Assembly (NCBI GenBank): GCA_905182995.1
Contig: CAJJDP010000028.1
Span: 413,334 to 477,333, forward strand
Length of the DNA stretch: 64,000 bases
Source: Paramecium octaurelia
Taxonomy: Eukaryota > Ciliophora > Oligohymenophorea > Peniculida > Parameciidae
Direction: 5' to 3'
The stretch's first letter is position 1. Every line of letters starts with the position of its first letter. Of the stretch, positions 35,901-49,844 are shown one piece after another. Below the pieces are notes generated by a model. The model saw nothing but the letters and a program-made list of their open reading frames with translations. It was not told the DNA's origin and did not search any database. The position numbers were made by a program, and so were the translations under genes.

Positions 35901-38900
35901 GATGGTTGCATCAATTGCGTTTTTTCATGTGATAATTTTTGTGACTTATGTATTTAAGGGGTTTGTACTAAGTGCAAATCAGGATTTTAATTGTTGAGTA
36001 AAAGTGGTGAATGTGCTCCAATTTGTGGAGATAAAATTGTTACATATTATGAGGGATGTGACGACGGCAACTTACTTAATTATGATGGTTGTGATTCATG
36101 CAATCTCACTTGCTAAGAATAATGCACATCTTGCTTAGTTGGAACCTGTTATGAATGCAATACTCCTGGATATTAATTAAATAAAAAATTATAGAGATGC
36201 ATTCCCAGTTGTGGAGATAATATTTTTACTTCCATAACCGAGTCTTGTGATGATGGTAATTAAACAATAGAAGACGGCTGCTTTTAATGTAAATATGAAT
36301 GTTAGGCTGAATGTCTGACATGTGCAGCAGGAATCTGTTATAGATGCAAATCTAACTTTTACCTTAGTTCTGACAATGTTTGTCTTCCTGTTTGTGGCGA
36401 TGGAGTTATTTCTAAATTTGAATCATGTGATGATTACAACTTCGTTATTGAAGATGGATGTTCAAGTTGCTCTTACTAATGTGAATAACCTTGTGCTCAA
36501 TGCTCTTTTGGAGTTTGTACATCATGTCAAACTGGATATTATTTGAATCAATCAAAGTAGAAATGCTTACCTATTTGTGGTGATAAAATGATCTATGGAG
36601 ATGAATAATGTGATATTGGCATCATCTAATTTGATGAAACAATTAAAAATAATACAGGGTGTATTAGTTGTAAACTTCAATGTTCGCCTTAATGCGAAAT
36701 TTGCACTTAAGGCTTATGTTTGAAGTGTAGAGAATCTTAGGGATGGTATTTAGACTCAGAAACTTCAATTTGTTACAGCAAATGTGGAGATTCAATCATA
36801 AGTGATTCTGAGTAATGTGAGGATTCTAATTCTCAGCTCAATGATGGATGCACTCAATGTCAATTTAATTGTTAATAAGAATGTTCAGTATGCATTTTTG
36901 GAATATGTTACCAATGTATTTCTGGATATAAATTAATTAACTCAAAATGCTAATCAGTATGTGGCGATGGGATTATAGCTGGAAATGAGGAATGTGAAAT
37001 AGGATTGATAGACTTTAATGGATATGAATGTGTAAATTGTAGATATAAATGTTCAGAAGGTTGTAATAATTGTGTCTATGGTAAATGTGTAGAATGTAAA
37101 AATAGTTACGGGTGGTACTTGAATTTAAATAATTAATGTGAATCTAAATGTGGTGATTTAATTATCAGTGATGTTGAGAGTTGTGATGATAACTCGGAAT
37201 CTTGCGATAGTTGTGATTTTGTTTGTGATGATAACTGCAATTCATGTCAATTTGGAATTTGTTAAAGTTGTATAACAGGATATTAATTATTGCTAAATTA
37301 ATGTGTTAATGTTTGCGGAGATAAAATTTAAACACAGAATGAAGATTGTGAAAATGATGATATCCTCCCATTTGATGGATGTTCTTTCTGTTAATTTTAA
37401 TGTCAAAGTTAATGCTTATAGTGCATAAATGGGGAATGTATATCATGTGATGAAAGTAGTGGATGGTATCTATAAAATAAAAGATGCGAGACTAAATGTG
37501 GTGATGGTATTATAGCCGAATTGGAAGAATGTGATGTCAATTTAAACATTGACAATGGAGACATCTCATCTAATCAATGTTTTAATTGTCGATTAACTTG
37601 TGTTTAAAATTGTGTGAATTGTGATAGGGGAATCTGTAAAAAATGCAAAAATGGTTATTATTTAAATGACTTAAACGAGTGTGAAAACATATGTGGTAAT
37701 TAAACTCCTGAGGATTTTGAAGTATGTGATGATGATAACCTGGATGGTTTTGATGGTTGTTTCTAATGCTAGTATGACTGTTAACCTGAATGTTAAGTTT
37801 GTCTTTATGGATAATGTATGAATTGTTAAGACGGATTTGTGTTTGATAATGATTCTGCTACATGCAAATCTATTTGTGGAGATATGAAACTCACTTAATA
37901 TGAAGAATGTGATGACGGTAATGATGTACCTAATGATGGATGTCATAATTGTATGTATTCATGCACAGAAAATTGCATTACTTGCCTCAAAGGTGTTTGT
38001 TATGATTGTATATAGGGATTTGTGCTTGAATTTCCAAAATGCATCCCGGATTGTAGAGATACTAGTCTTACCTAAGATTTAGATATATGTTATTAAAAAG
38101 AATGTTAAAGAGAATGCATAATTTGTATAAAAGGATCTTGTTATAATTGTTAAAATGGATGGTATTGGAATGAAGTAGAGTACACTTGTGAAAGCAAGTG
38201 TGGAGATAAAATAATAGTAGGTGAGGAATAATGTGATATGCCTGTAAGTTATGAAAGAAGCGACACCTATTGTAATGATGAATGTTAATTTGCATGTCCT
38301 GATAATTGTACTACTTGCTCATTTGGTATTTGCCAAAAATGTTAAAGAGGCTATTATTTGATAGAAAATAAATGCGATAGTTATTGTGGTGATAAGGTAA
38401 TGACAGAATATGAAGGATGTGATGATGATAATATTTTACCATTTGATGGATGTTTTTCATGTCGATATGATTGCGAAGAATAATGCACATTGTGCATAAA
38501 AGGAAAATGCGAGGTTTGTCGAAGTGGATATGAATTAATTAATGATCGTTGTCTTTCTATATGTGGAGATGGTATAGTTACTGTTGATGAAGACTGTGAT
38601 GATCAAAATTCTATTAAATAGGATGGTTGTAATTAATGCAAATTTGAATGCGATTAAAATTGTTAATTTTGTGAATTTGGGAAATGCGTATTTTGTTCAA
38701 ACGGATTTTAATTAATAAGTTAGATTTGTACCTCAGTTTGTGGAGATGGTTTTATTGTTGGAAATGAGAAATGTGATGATGCCAATTTAATTGATGAAGA
38801 TGGGTGTTTTGAATGTTAATATGCATGCCAATCATAATGTTAGACTTGTTTATATGGATCGTGTGTTTTATGTGATGAAGAAAAAGGATGGCATCTGACA

Positions 38901-41435
38901 TCATAAGGAGATTGTTAAACTCTTTGTGGAGATACCATTGTATCTGGAATAGAATAGTGTGATGATGGAAATGAGTTGAATTATGATGGATGTTACGAAT
39001 GCAATTATATTTGCTAAGAAGCTTGCACTAAATGTATCACTGGTTCATGTTATGAATGTAACACACCAGGATGGAGATTGGACAACTATTATTGTTGGGA
39101 AATTTGTGGAGATGCATTAAGGGTTGGAATTGAAGAATGCGACGATGGTAATGATATCCCTTATGATGGATGTTTTTAATGTAAAACACAATGCGAAGAG
39201 GCTTGTACAGTTTGTTCTGAAGGATAATGCCAGGAATGTACATTTGGTTGGGCATTAAATGATAAACATAGATGCGAAACCATATGTGGAGACAAGTATG
39301 TTGTACCTAGATATGAAGATTGTGATGATGGCAATCTATTACCTTATGATGGATGCTATGATTGTAGTTATTAATGTGTTTAATATTGTACTGATTGCAG
39401 AAAGGATGTATGCTATGAATGTAATACACCTGGATGGACTTATGATGATAAAACTCAGGTGTGTATTCCTATTTGTGGAGATGGGGAAGTCAATGGATAT
39501 GAATAATGTGATGATGGAAATACAATTTAAAACGATGGTTGTAGTATCTCTTGTGAATATTAATGCCATATAGCATGTCTTAATTGTGATAAAGGTAAAT
39601 GCTTAGAATGTGATCGCTATTTGGGATATTTTGAATCAAATAAATAATGTTCATCCAAATGTGGAGATGGACTTTGGGAATAAAATACAGAATAGTGCGA
39701 TGATGGAAACTTAGTTAACTAGGACGGTTGTGATAGTGATTGTAAGATTGAAGTTGATTGGTATTGTGAAAGTTAAGCAATGCAAATAAGTATTTGTATT
39801 TTCAAAAGATAACCCACTATTCAATTGAAGCTTTTAGAGTAAAAGGAAGGCCAATCTAAAATTGAAGTGACCTTCTCAACTTAGATGATGCTTTAACCTA
39901 ATTTTGTTTTGATTGAAAATGAAAATGATCCCATTGATACTGATCAAGCTCTCTTCTTTGTCAGTGTTGATGAATTAAACTAAGGGGATTTTGAATATAG
40001 CATTGAATCTGTTGTTAGTATTTAAAGTTTTCCTTAAGATATTAAATACATCCTCAATTTGAATCTCTTAAATAATGTTTAAAATGATTAAATCAATGTT
40101 TTGGTAATGGTTGATAAAAGACTAATTATTACTGAAGATTATGTCAATTTGGAAAAAAATTCAGATTAGATTAGAATACCTGTTCCATACATTGTTAGTT
40201 CCTATTCTTAAAAGGTAGTTGAACTTTTTTCGAATACAAATGAAATTTCTATTTACACAGCTATGGGTGTTTCTGTTTTAAGTATATTTTCAACAGGATA
40301 TTCCAATCTCTTCATGACTCTTGATACAATCTAATATCTTTATTATGCCAGATATATCAATCTGGAATTTCCTGATAATTTGTAACAAACAATGGACAAT
40401 CTAAAAAAGTCTTCCTTGACCTAAATGGTCAACAGTAGACTTGGGGATACTGGATTACCTAAAACAATCACTGCATAGCCTAATTAAACAGTTAAAGAAA
40501 TGCCAAATAAATTCAAGAGAGACAATTTATAATATGAGTTTTCTTCAAATATAAAAGCAACAGCAGTCACCTTATCAGTAGGTCTGAGTGTCTTTTTGAC
40601 AACTTTAACATTATCCAAATTACTCCATTTGATACCTCCTCATAAACTAAATGACCTTGGTTCAATAGTTGGAGGTGGAATCTTGAAAGTTCGATCAAAA
40701 TGTACAAAGATATCTAATGATTTTGTTTACTCAGGAGCTATTAGATTAGTCACAATTAATTTCTTTGAAATGCAATTTGCATCATTACTATAATTAACAC
40801 ATGTTGATTTCACTTCTAATAGTGATATTGCAAATTCAAGTGGAGCCATAGCTACTCTAGCCTTCACCTTTGTATTTACCAGCATACTCACTCACAGAAT
40901 AAGATAAATCTAAACTAAGTAATCTCTCAGAATGAAGCATTACATAAAAACACTTTTGCAATAGGATGACAAAAATCTTTAGAAATCAACATGGCAAATG
41001 TAGTATAATACAATATTGCTTGCAAAAAAGTCATTATTTATGTTTGCAATTGTTTGTTTTTAAAACTAAGGGTTATATTAAACAATTGTAGTTGCAACAT
41101 AAGCAGCAGGGTTTGCTACTTATTTGGCTGTATCTTCACCATTTTCAAATAATGAAGATTAAATTAAATAAATGATTACAGAATTAGGAATGCTTGCAAA
41201 TTCTCTAAGTTTTTCAACCTATTATACATACGAATACTTTTCGATATCAAAAGAAAGTTTAAATCAATTAGGATGGTTCAATATAGGCATATTTACTACC
41301 ATTTTGACTTCAAATTTAGCAATTGATGCTACAACTTAAATCAGGGTAATGTACAAGAAAGCAAAGAGAGCCTTTGATAGGTTTTTAGAATCATAAATGC
41401 CATCTAAATCCAGAATTTAACCAATTTTTGTTTGA
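32994..41435 (+). CDS. Giant cysteine-rich surface protein with ~24 tandem repeats and multi-span C-terminus
   Basis: Protein of about 2782 aa. A signal peptide (MFTTCIFLFLSAVTYA) leads into an extracellular N-terminal region with beta-rich sequence and several cysteine clusters (CHWSCLKC, CLACF). From about nt 35469 to 39770 there are ~24 tandem repeats of about 61 residues with the pattern CGD-x-(I/V)...E-x-CDDGN...YDGC-x2-C-x3-C...C-x2-C-x-x-G-x-C-x2-C-x-x-GY, which matches DUF4215/myxobacterial-type disulfide repeats. After them comes a ~200-residue extracellular linker, then about six membrane spans and a basic cytoplasmic tail. Four introns, all in the N-terminal part: 33769-33791, 34246-34270, 34477-34499, 35012-35033. 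Such proteins are frequent in ciliates and probably act at the cell surface; adhesion or sensing is a guess. The C-terminal membrane module is not one I can name. Confidence 0.85.
35469..39770 (+). repeat. Tandem ~182-bp coding repeat array (about 24 units)
   Basis: Units begin at TGTGGxGAT (CGD) near 35469, 35652, 35839, 36019, 36211, 36393, 36577, 36783, 36960, 37149, 37314, 37496, 37690, 37876, 38050, 38200, 38385, 38561, 38740, 38923, 39104, 39285, 39473 and 39660, an average step of about 182 bp. Units are well conserved at cysteines, Gly and Asp but diverged in DNA, so this is an old array under protein-level selection. The unit near 38050 is degenerate (CRD for CGD and shortened). Confidence 0.9.
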
Positions 41436-41571
41436 TAAACTATTATAAATATCAAATATTTTAATTAATTAACTTTTAGATTGCTCTCTATTTTTAGGTT
41501 AAATTACCTCTAAAAATTTTCAACATTTTTCTGTCTTCTTTTTAATAAAATAATTTATAAAAATTTATAGT

Positions 41572-44500
41572 ATGAAAATATTATTCTGGTTGATCTCATA
41601 GGGATATATGTGGCTACCTAGAAAAATACAGAAATCTGTCTAACAATCTTTACTTTTGTAACAGGGAATTGATTAAACACAAAAAGTATCTACTAAAATT
41701 TAAATTAGATTGAATTCTCGAATGGAGAAGTACAAAAGATCACCAATTTTGGAATTCCAACCAATAATATCAAATTAATCAGTGTATGGAAATGTTATAT
41801 TTGTTTAGATTAATACTATAATTGGGGCATTTATAGAAAATATAATAAGCATTGAAAATATAATAATACTAGGAATTCTAATTATCCTACTTTCTGGTTA
41901 AACTTATCGTCACGATGAAAACGAAGAAATCATTGTATATTATACTCTTTTTTGTTACCTTCTCAATCTATTGTTATCTCTTGCCAACATACTATTAATT
42001 GCCTTTTAACGAATGATATAATAAAAAACCATCAATTCTTAAAAATGCACTATCATAGCTAAATTCCCAGATATTACAGCAAAGCAAATCTCAAATGAAA
42101 ACAAAGAGTAAATTAACAATCATTATTTTATATAGGTTGAGTTCATATGAAACTATAACTTGGAGTTAATTAACAGTTGGTCACATTATATGCTTACAAT
42201 AGAATGAGTAGAGTCCTGCTGATTTATTGATCTTGGATTCAAGTAAAGAGCAGGTTCTCATCAATTTTGATTAAAGAACTCCATGCTCATGCACTTTTGT
42301 TAATTTAAATTAAACAATTAAGGGAAATATTTTAGACTTCAAAACAAAGTTAAGTGGAACTATTTAATTCACTATTACTGATCTTTAAATATAAGGGACT
42401 ATTAAAATGAAAAATGACCCAAAATTAACTCCTTTTACTAAAAAGAATATGATTTAGAGAGGAGAAATCTTGGATTCAGTTGATTGGATTTTTGGTATGG
42501 TAATTAGGGTTGGCAATGATTGCATTGCTTAAGCTAATTTTTCCAATTAGAACTTTACACAATCAAGCTGGATACACAATATTTATTAGTAGATTATACT
42601 AATATGTATAGTATTGCTTATAATATTATTTGTTCCAAATATCATTTATTATTCTTTTTAATCCTATGAGAAGTATTTCTATAGTAGTATTACTTATTGT
42701 TTATTATTAATACCCCAAAATTTATTATGGTTAAATTAATTGTGGCTTATGATTAACATGATAACAAATAATAGGAAGTTTAATAAGAAATAAGATAAAG
42801 TATGTGTGACTTAGAAATCAATGAATAGATTGTTAAGTGAGATCAATGAAAATCAGTTACTTATTATATCTGAAAATGAAAAGAAAGTGCTCTTACCAAT
42901 TTAAAAGCAGTTTAAAATAAATTTCCCTAAAACTATACACGCTGAAAATGAACCCCATAAGTAGTAAAAGATCGAAAGAAATTTAAAAGGAATTTTGACC
43001 TTTTCCCCAAAGAGTATACTAGATATGATCAAAGGAGATATGATATTAATAAATAATCCTCAAGAAATATTTAAAAATAAGCATCAAATTATGTAGATAA
43101 TAACCAACAACTAAAAATAATATATATTTAATTACTAAAAATTGTAAGAATTAATAATAAAAGCATCGCCAACATTAAAAAACAATTATGAAAAATTATT
43201 AATTGATACTAATAGACAATAGACCAATGATGAATAGAAGACATAAGATTTAGATTTTTTATTGGCAGAAAAAAAAGTTCCTAATTTAAGAAATTCAAAT
43301 GAAGGCCATAATTAAATAAAGAAGCTTTAGTTGGCCTAAAGGGAAGAACTTGGAATCAAAAAGTTATCAAGTGCATAGAAACAATAATTACCTAAAAAGA
43401 AAAGTACAAGATATATTTTTGATTAATCTTTTGCAAAGAAATCATTAGAACGAATTGACTCAATGAAAGATCTTAGTAAAGTAAATACTAATTCTTCAAA
43501 TGGTAATATTACGCCTCTTGTTTCAATGTCTAAATAAAGAAGTCAGTTTTTTGGCAAGGGGGGAAGCATGATAAAACAGTACCAAAATAATAACACTTCT
43601 CTTTAAATATCTCCAATGAAATAGAACGAAGATCAAGGCACAGACAGATTGGTTGGAGATTATTATAATGAATAAGATTTTATAGAATAGCTTTATAAAA
43701 AGGATGACACTCTTCATAATGAAATTTTATTGATGATTCTAATTACAAATAATATTTTAAGTGTTTTTGATGATTAAACTAGGTAGCTACAATTTAATTT
43801 TGGGAATAAATTTGATGAATCGTTATTAGAATTCGCAAAAGTCTTCAATTATTAATTATTATGCAGTACTGAAATCGAAAACTCAAGATTGGATTATTAA
43901 TTAAAAACCTATATCAAAAAGGTCATTTCTATTGAAAATCAAGTGAAAGTTTTTGAAGTTCTAGCATTTTTGGAGCCTACTGAAAATAGAAAGAATACTC
44001 TATCTGTTTTAGTAAGAGATCCTGAATCTTTTCTATTGGAAGAAGGTTCGATACTATATACAAGAATTTAAACTAATCAATTAAAAAACATCATTAAAGG
44101 AAAAAATGATTCTAATAACAAACAGCCTGAATATTACAACACTTATAATGAATAATTATAAGAATTATTATGGGATGGCCAATCAACTTTCATATACAGT
44201 AAACGCTAGTTGAGCTAAGTGCAAACATAAGAGTTTTTATCAAAATTGTCTTAATTGCATGATGCTTATGGGAATAGATCATAAGAAATAGAAATTGAAT
44301 ATTAAAAATTAGAATCCCACAATGAAATTTTATTTTGTATAGGCATTAAATCTGGGTATCAGAATAATTAAATACAAATTTCACAAAATGAATTTAATGG
44401 AGATTCTTTGAAAGAGGATAGGCTTTTTCAAACTTTGTATATGCAAAACATCAAGACTTGCTTAACTACATCAGAGTCATACGAAGAATTGATCATTTTT

Positions 44501-47500
44501 CTTAGGTCACATTAAGTGGTTTAAAAAGAATAAATTGTTCATTTTAATGAAAGAGATGTGCAATAATTGTAATATAGGTTTAGATAGCATATATAATATA
44601 TGTTAGAAGAATAGGATATCATGGGATGTGATGTATAAAAACATATGGAGAAATATATAATAATCAGCAAATAGTCATTCAATATAATATTGTAAGATGA
44701 TTATCTAAAATATCATTTTGTATTTATAACATAATTTGCAAGTGGTTTGGGAGCCTATGAATTTACAGGTAAATGCAATGGATAATTAATAAAATTACTA
44801 AAATTAAACAATAAGAAAATAATTACTATTGGTAATTCACTACAAAACAACTATTTATTTAATAAGTCAGACATTAGTTTTACATTGTCTTAAAATAACC
44901 CTTTCTTTTGTATCACTTAGCCAAACTTCATAGTTAAAAATATTAAGTAAATATTTTCAGTCTTCTACTTTTATTGCACTCAGTATTTATAAAATTACAT
45001 TTCTCTTTTAGAAATATAATTATACAGAAGTACTTTAATAGGATTATCAGTATTTGGAATAAGTTTTTCCTAAAACGATATCAACTTATTTACTTTGATC
45101 ATATTTTATCTTATCCCAAGCAACTTACTAACATTCATTTTCTAACAATACTTGCTTATTAATTAAGTAGATTATGATTTGAAGAATTTTAATAATTTTG
45201 CAAAAAGATTAAACATATTAAAAAACGAAAATATCTTCAATTAGATAAGTAAAATTATTTTTATTGCATTGTTTGATTCCTCATTGGTAATTTTATTAGA
45301 AAAGGCAATTATCCATGTGTATTCTAGTGATGGAAAGATTAACTAAACAATTTAAGTTGTGTTGTTGTATTTGGGTATTGAACTTTTGGAGAAAAGTAAG
45401 TTATTATTTATTGTTTTTGATACCCTTAAGGATCTTTTATATAAGATTAAGCAGACATTTTTAATTATATCCATAATATTTGTTTTATCATTTAGCTATT
45501 TAATAGTGTAATCATTATAAGACAATTAGAAGATTTCATTGCAATTAAATAACATGGGATTGGTGGTTTTTATATTCATGGCTGTATTTTTAGTGGGAGT
45601 ATCTTTTGTTCTGTATTAATCGCTTCAATTGGTTAATATTGAATTCTCATTTCCAGTTGATAATGCATAATTAGATATTCACATGAAGCAGATCAATGAT
45701 ATAAAACAAAACCTGAATTTGGAAAATAATGAAAAAGGACACTTTCAAAACATAAAGAAAATGATAGAAACATTATTTGAGAATATGGATGTTGTTGATG
45801 AATAGATAACTAAATTTATAAAAGTTGATTAGACAACTATAGATTACATGGATAAAACTCATGGATTTTATGATAGGAGAACCGAGAATGATTTTATGGA
45901 TTTCTTTAGACAATAGAATTGGCAAAAGTTTAGCTTATTATATGTAGTTATATTTTATGAGGTAACAATATACATAATTCACTTATACGAGATTATGATA
46001 TACACCTTTTCAACATCCATTCTGATAATAATCACCATCTAATTATTGTTATAATTGTTTATTGTGATTCTTTAATTCAAATTCGTTTACAACAGAACTT
46101 TGTAGTAATAATTGTAAATCCTATCATTTGCATTACGATTCGTTTTTAAAATCATAATAGATTTACTCTACTTGGATCAAAGCAAGGAATTCACTGCTTT
46201 CCTCTATCATACCTTATTTATTATATCTTTTGCACTTACAACCCAACCTAAGATCAACATGTGTTTATACGTTGCCTTGCAAGTGATTATGTATCTTTTT
46301 AATTTAGTATTTGATGGCTTCACTATTAATTTTGAGAATGTTAATCAAGCTATATTTTGTTCATTGAAATATTTCTTCATTATTATCGAGATCTCATACC
46401 CTATTTTTAATTACATACAGAAAATATAATTCTTATAAAGATCATAGTACGTTTATTAAAACAGATTAACAAAGGAATAGAAGAAAATTAATAGTGTGTT
46501 GGGTCTATTAATGCCTCGATTCATTCAGGAAAGAATGAACAAAGGGTAGATTTAAATCTCATAAGATCAAGGAGATGTCAGTGTCTTATTCTGCGACATA
46601 TATTAGTTTGATAAAGTAATTAAAGATTAATAGGAAAAAATCATTGAGTTTTTGGATACCATCTATAGAGCATTTGATTAATTGTGTTAGAATTATGATT
46701 TGTAGAAAATTGAAACTGTTGGGAAAACCTATATGGCTGCAGGAGGTCTTAAAGATTATGATGTTGTGATAAGTAAGTTCAAATTTGATTTTTCTAGATT
46801 AAAAAAATGCCAATAGCACTTCCAGAGCCCTTGAAACTGCAATATAAATGATGGAAACAGTCAAAACCATGAAATATGGGGATAACTAAGATGTTCAATT
46901 GAAAATAGGAATCCATTATGGCAGAGTGATTGCTGGAGTTATTGGGGTTCATAAACCTTAATTCTCACTCATAGGAGACACAGTTAATACAACAAGTAGA
47001 GTATGTAGCACAGGAGAAGCTGGATTTATTACATTAAGTGAGGCCGCTTATTTAAATATCAAGGACAATACTAAATATTAATTTGAATAGAGATCAGTTG
47101 CTGCCAAAGGAAAAGGCATGCTTGAAACATTTAGATTAATAATGTAGTAAAAAGAATCTACAAAAAATTTGACTCCAAAGGTATCAACACAAGAATGTCA
47201 AGACAAAATTTCAATTCTAGGGTAGGAATCAAAAAAAAAAATATAGAACTTCAAGTCATCCACAGATAGAAAGAAAATTCTTAAAAGGACATCTGCTTAA
47301 CCAGCTTAAGTTGGTGCCTTGATGCTTGGAGATCATGCGAAATCTCCAAAACTTGTTATTAGATAACTACATAGAGAAACACAATCTTCAATTATGCCAA
47401 ATATGATTCTAAAATAGAAGCCATCAGCAGAAAATAATTAAGAAACCAAGCGTTTGAATTAGAACAAATCTAAATCATTTAATTAGGTACTCTTAATTTA

Positions 47501-49586
47501 TTTATTGCAAGAATGATGACATCCAAATGAACCATTCAAGTAATGCTAAGACTCCTGGGTTCTAAAAGAATTGGATTCAAAAACGTCAAAGCATTTTAGA
47601 TAATAATCAAGCAAATGCCTAAGCAATACAAAATAATTAATTGGGATCAATCACATAGCTCTAATTCCAGACTGATCCTAGGCTACTTAATTAAGTTGTA
47701 TCTGCATCCTGCCAATAGCAAATACTTTAATCAGGTGTGAACTTATCTCATTAATCAAATCAATAGTAATTCTTAAACTCAGCTGATCAACTACTAAAGA
47801 ATTCTGATTTGCAAGCTGATAACAACAAATAGGAGGCTTTACATTGTATTCCTAGGCCACATATAAAAAAGAAAGGAACCCTAATTTTGGGAGAGCTAAT
47901 TTAAAGGAAGGGAGGAATTATGAAATCTAATACTAAAATAATACTCCCTGATGAAAGGGAAAAAAATCAAATTATTAAAATATCTGGTGTAGGTGGAGAG
48001 AGTGAATCATAAATGGAACAGAAAATATAAATCAGAAATTAACGATCTCTGAAATTACAATAACTTTAAGATTCTAGTTCAGCTTTAAAGAAAAGCCCAG
48101 AGTCTAATATTGAAAGATTAGAAGAATTAGAAATAGCAAAAAGAAAAATGATAATCACATCTGAATAAAAATTTGACTATTATACATTAGAGAAAATTAA
48201 AAAGTTTAAATTAGACTATGATGAGAAGTCTACCTTTGAAATAGATAGTAATTAATTCAAGAATGATGATTAATAATTGTACCATTCTATTTATGAAGAA
48301 TATAAAGAATAGGAAAAGCCATAGATGAGAACTATTCTAATATTTCTAACTACCTTAAACATGTTTAAGGGTTTGCTTTTATTTATTTTAAGCTAAGAAT
48401 TTTACAATTCCTATAAAGAACTAATAATTATTTAGGTTTGTAAATTTTTTATGTGTTCAATTTTGACCATTTGTTATTCGAAGATTTAGGATAAAATGAA
48501 CCTTGAAACACTTAAGATAATAATTTGGATTTATTTTTTTTGCTCAAGTAGTCTTTCTATATTAATAATCTTTTTTGAAGAGCAGGAAGAGTTTGAAGTA
48601 ATTTTATAAATAAGTACAATTACAGCTTTGTATATTAATATTTATCTTTCATAAATCTTAAACTATGAGGATAGATAGAGATTTGTTGCTATCTTTATGA
48701 TTGCAATAACATTAATAATTGTTTATGAAGAATATATTTTAGAAATAATTATTTATTAGCTTGGAATTGCAGGATTAACCTTTTTTTGTTAAATGCAAGA
48801 GAAGGAATTATTATTTAAGAACTATTTAATCAGTTTATAGTTATCAACTTAAATTGCTAAATATGAGAACATGCTCCAATATCTGATGCCTCCTCATGCT
48901 TTGAGGAGATTGTTGAATCCTGTTCAAGAGAATACGGACACATTCATGGATGTATTAGAAAACACTACTGTTTTATTTGCAGATATTGCTGGTTTCACTA
49001 AATATTCAAGTTCTGTTGAACCAGAAACAGTGGTCGATATGCTTAGAAATTTATTCTCAAACTTTGATTAGTATTGTTAAAAAGCAGAAATTTACAAGTT
49101 ATTTACCATTGGGGATTGTTATGTTTGCATGGGTGTGTTGGATTGTAAAAATCGAGATCCTGCAGGAGAAGTAAGTTTTGTTTTAAGACTAGGCTTAAAA
49201 AGTCTTGGCATTTGGGTTTAGTATGATTGAAATCATCAATCATTATAAAATGGATCCCTAGTATTAACATCTAAATATGAGAATTGGAATTCACACAGGC
49301 AGAGTATTGGGAGGCGTTGTTGGAACAGATGTTGTTAGATATGATATCTATGGAGAAGATGTTACAATTGCAAATCTCATGGAATCATCAGGATAAGTAA
49401 TAATAAATAAGATTATCTTAGGAAGGAAAAATACTTGTTAGTGATGCCACTAAAAATTTAGTTGAAAGCGAATATGAGGGATTCTAATTCGATTATGCCA
49501 AAGATGTTTATCTACCCTCAAAAAATATGACCATATCTACTTACTTTGTTTAACCAAGTGAGATAGAGTACAGTTAAGATGATTGA
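41572..49586 (+). CDS. Guanylyl cyclase with N-terminal P-type-ATPase-like domain
   Basis: Protein of about 2629 aa with the layout known for ciliate and apicomplexan guanylyl cyclases. An N-terminal P4-ATPase-like half (nt ~41740-44900) contains GQTYRHDENEE, a PADLLILDSS-type segment and membrane pairs. A six-span cassette, a first cyclase domain (nt ~46560-47150), a long linker, a second six-span cassette and a second cyclase domain (nt ~48940-49510) follow. Domain 1 is C2-like (KIETVGKTYMAAGGL, GDTVNTTSR) and domain 2 is C1-like (FADIAGFT and FTIGDCYVCMG, with both metal-binding Asp). In domain 1, Glu and Ser stand where adenylyl cyclases have Lys and Asp, which favours GTP. The ATPase phosphorylation site reads SENEKKVL where active pumps have SDKTGTLT, so the pump half is probably not catalytic. 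Introns: 42108-42135, 46773-46797, 47487-47511, 49171-49192, 49397-49421. Confidence 0.9.
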
Positions 49587-49628
49587 TATTTCTTCCTTAA
49601 TTAATTTATATATCTAATAATTTAGTTT

Positions 49629-49844
49629 ATGATTTCAACCACAAAGCCAACAATGTAAGTTAATTTTCCTTTGCTTAGAGAAATGTATAGAAAAAAGCTC
49701 TTATTGTAAAGCAATTCGATCTATTACCCTAAATTAAATTGTTTAAACAAGTAGGAAAATTCCCAACTTCCTTTAAAAATAGGATTTATTATTAGAGCAT
49801 TTAACTTAACACTTGAAAGCTACTTATTACTGACATCAAATTGA
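49629..49844 (+). CDS. Possible small spliced gene, 63 aa
   Basis: An ATG at 49629 opens a frame that needs one 24-nt intron (49655-49678, GTAAGT..CTTAG, a textbook Paramecium splice pattern) and then runs to TGA 49842. The peptide (MISTTKPTIEMYRKKLL...) has mixed polar and hydrophobic residues and no recognisable domain. It lies 42 bp after the guanylyl cyclase stop codon on the same strand. The good intron is the main support; it could still be chance. Confidence 0.35.

Noticed and set aside
35242-39569. Several minus-strand open frames of 68-95 codons across the cysteine-rich repeats
   Set aside because: They are antisense to the repeat array, recur with its period, and are rich in Ile/Thr/His as complements of the repeat codons.
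35469-39770. Regularly spaced repeats that could suggest a CRISPR-like or satellite array
   Set aside because: The 182-bp units are open coding sequence with conserved cysteines and no spacer/repeat structure.
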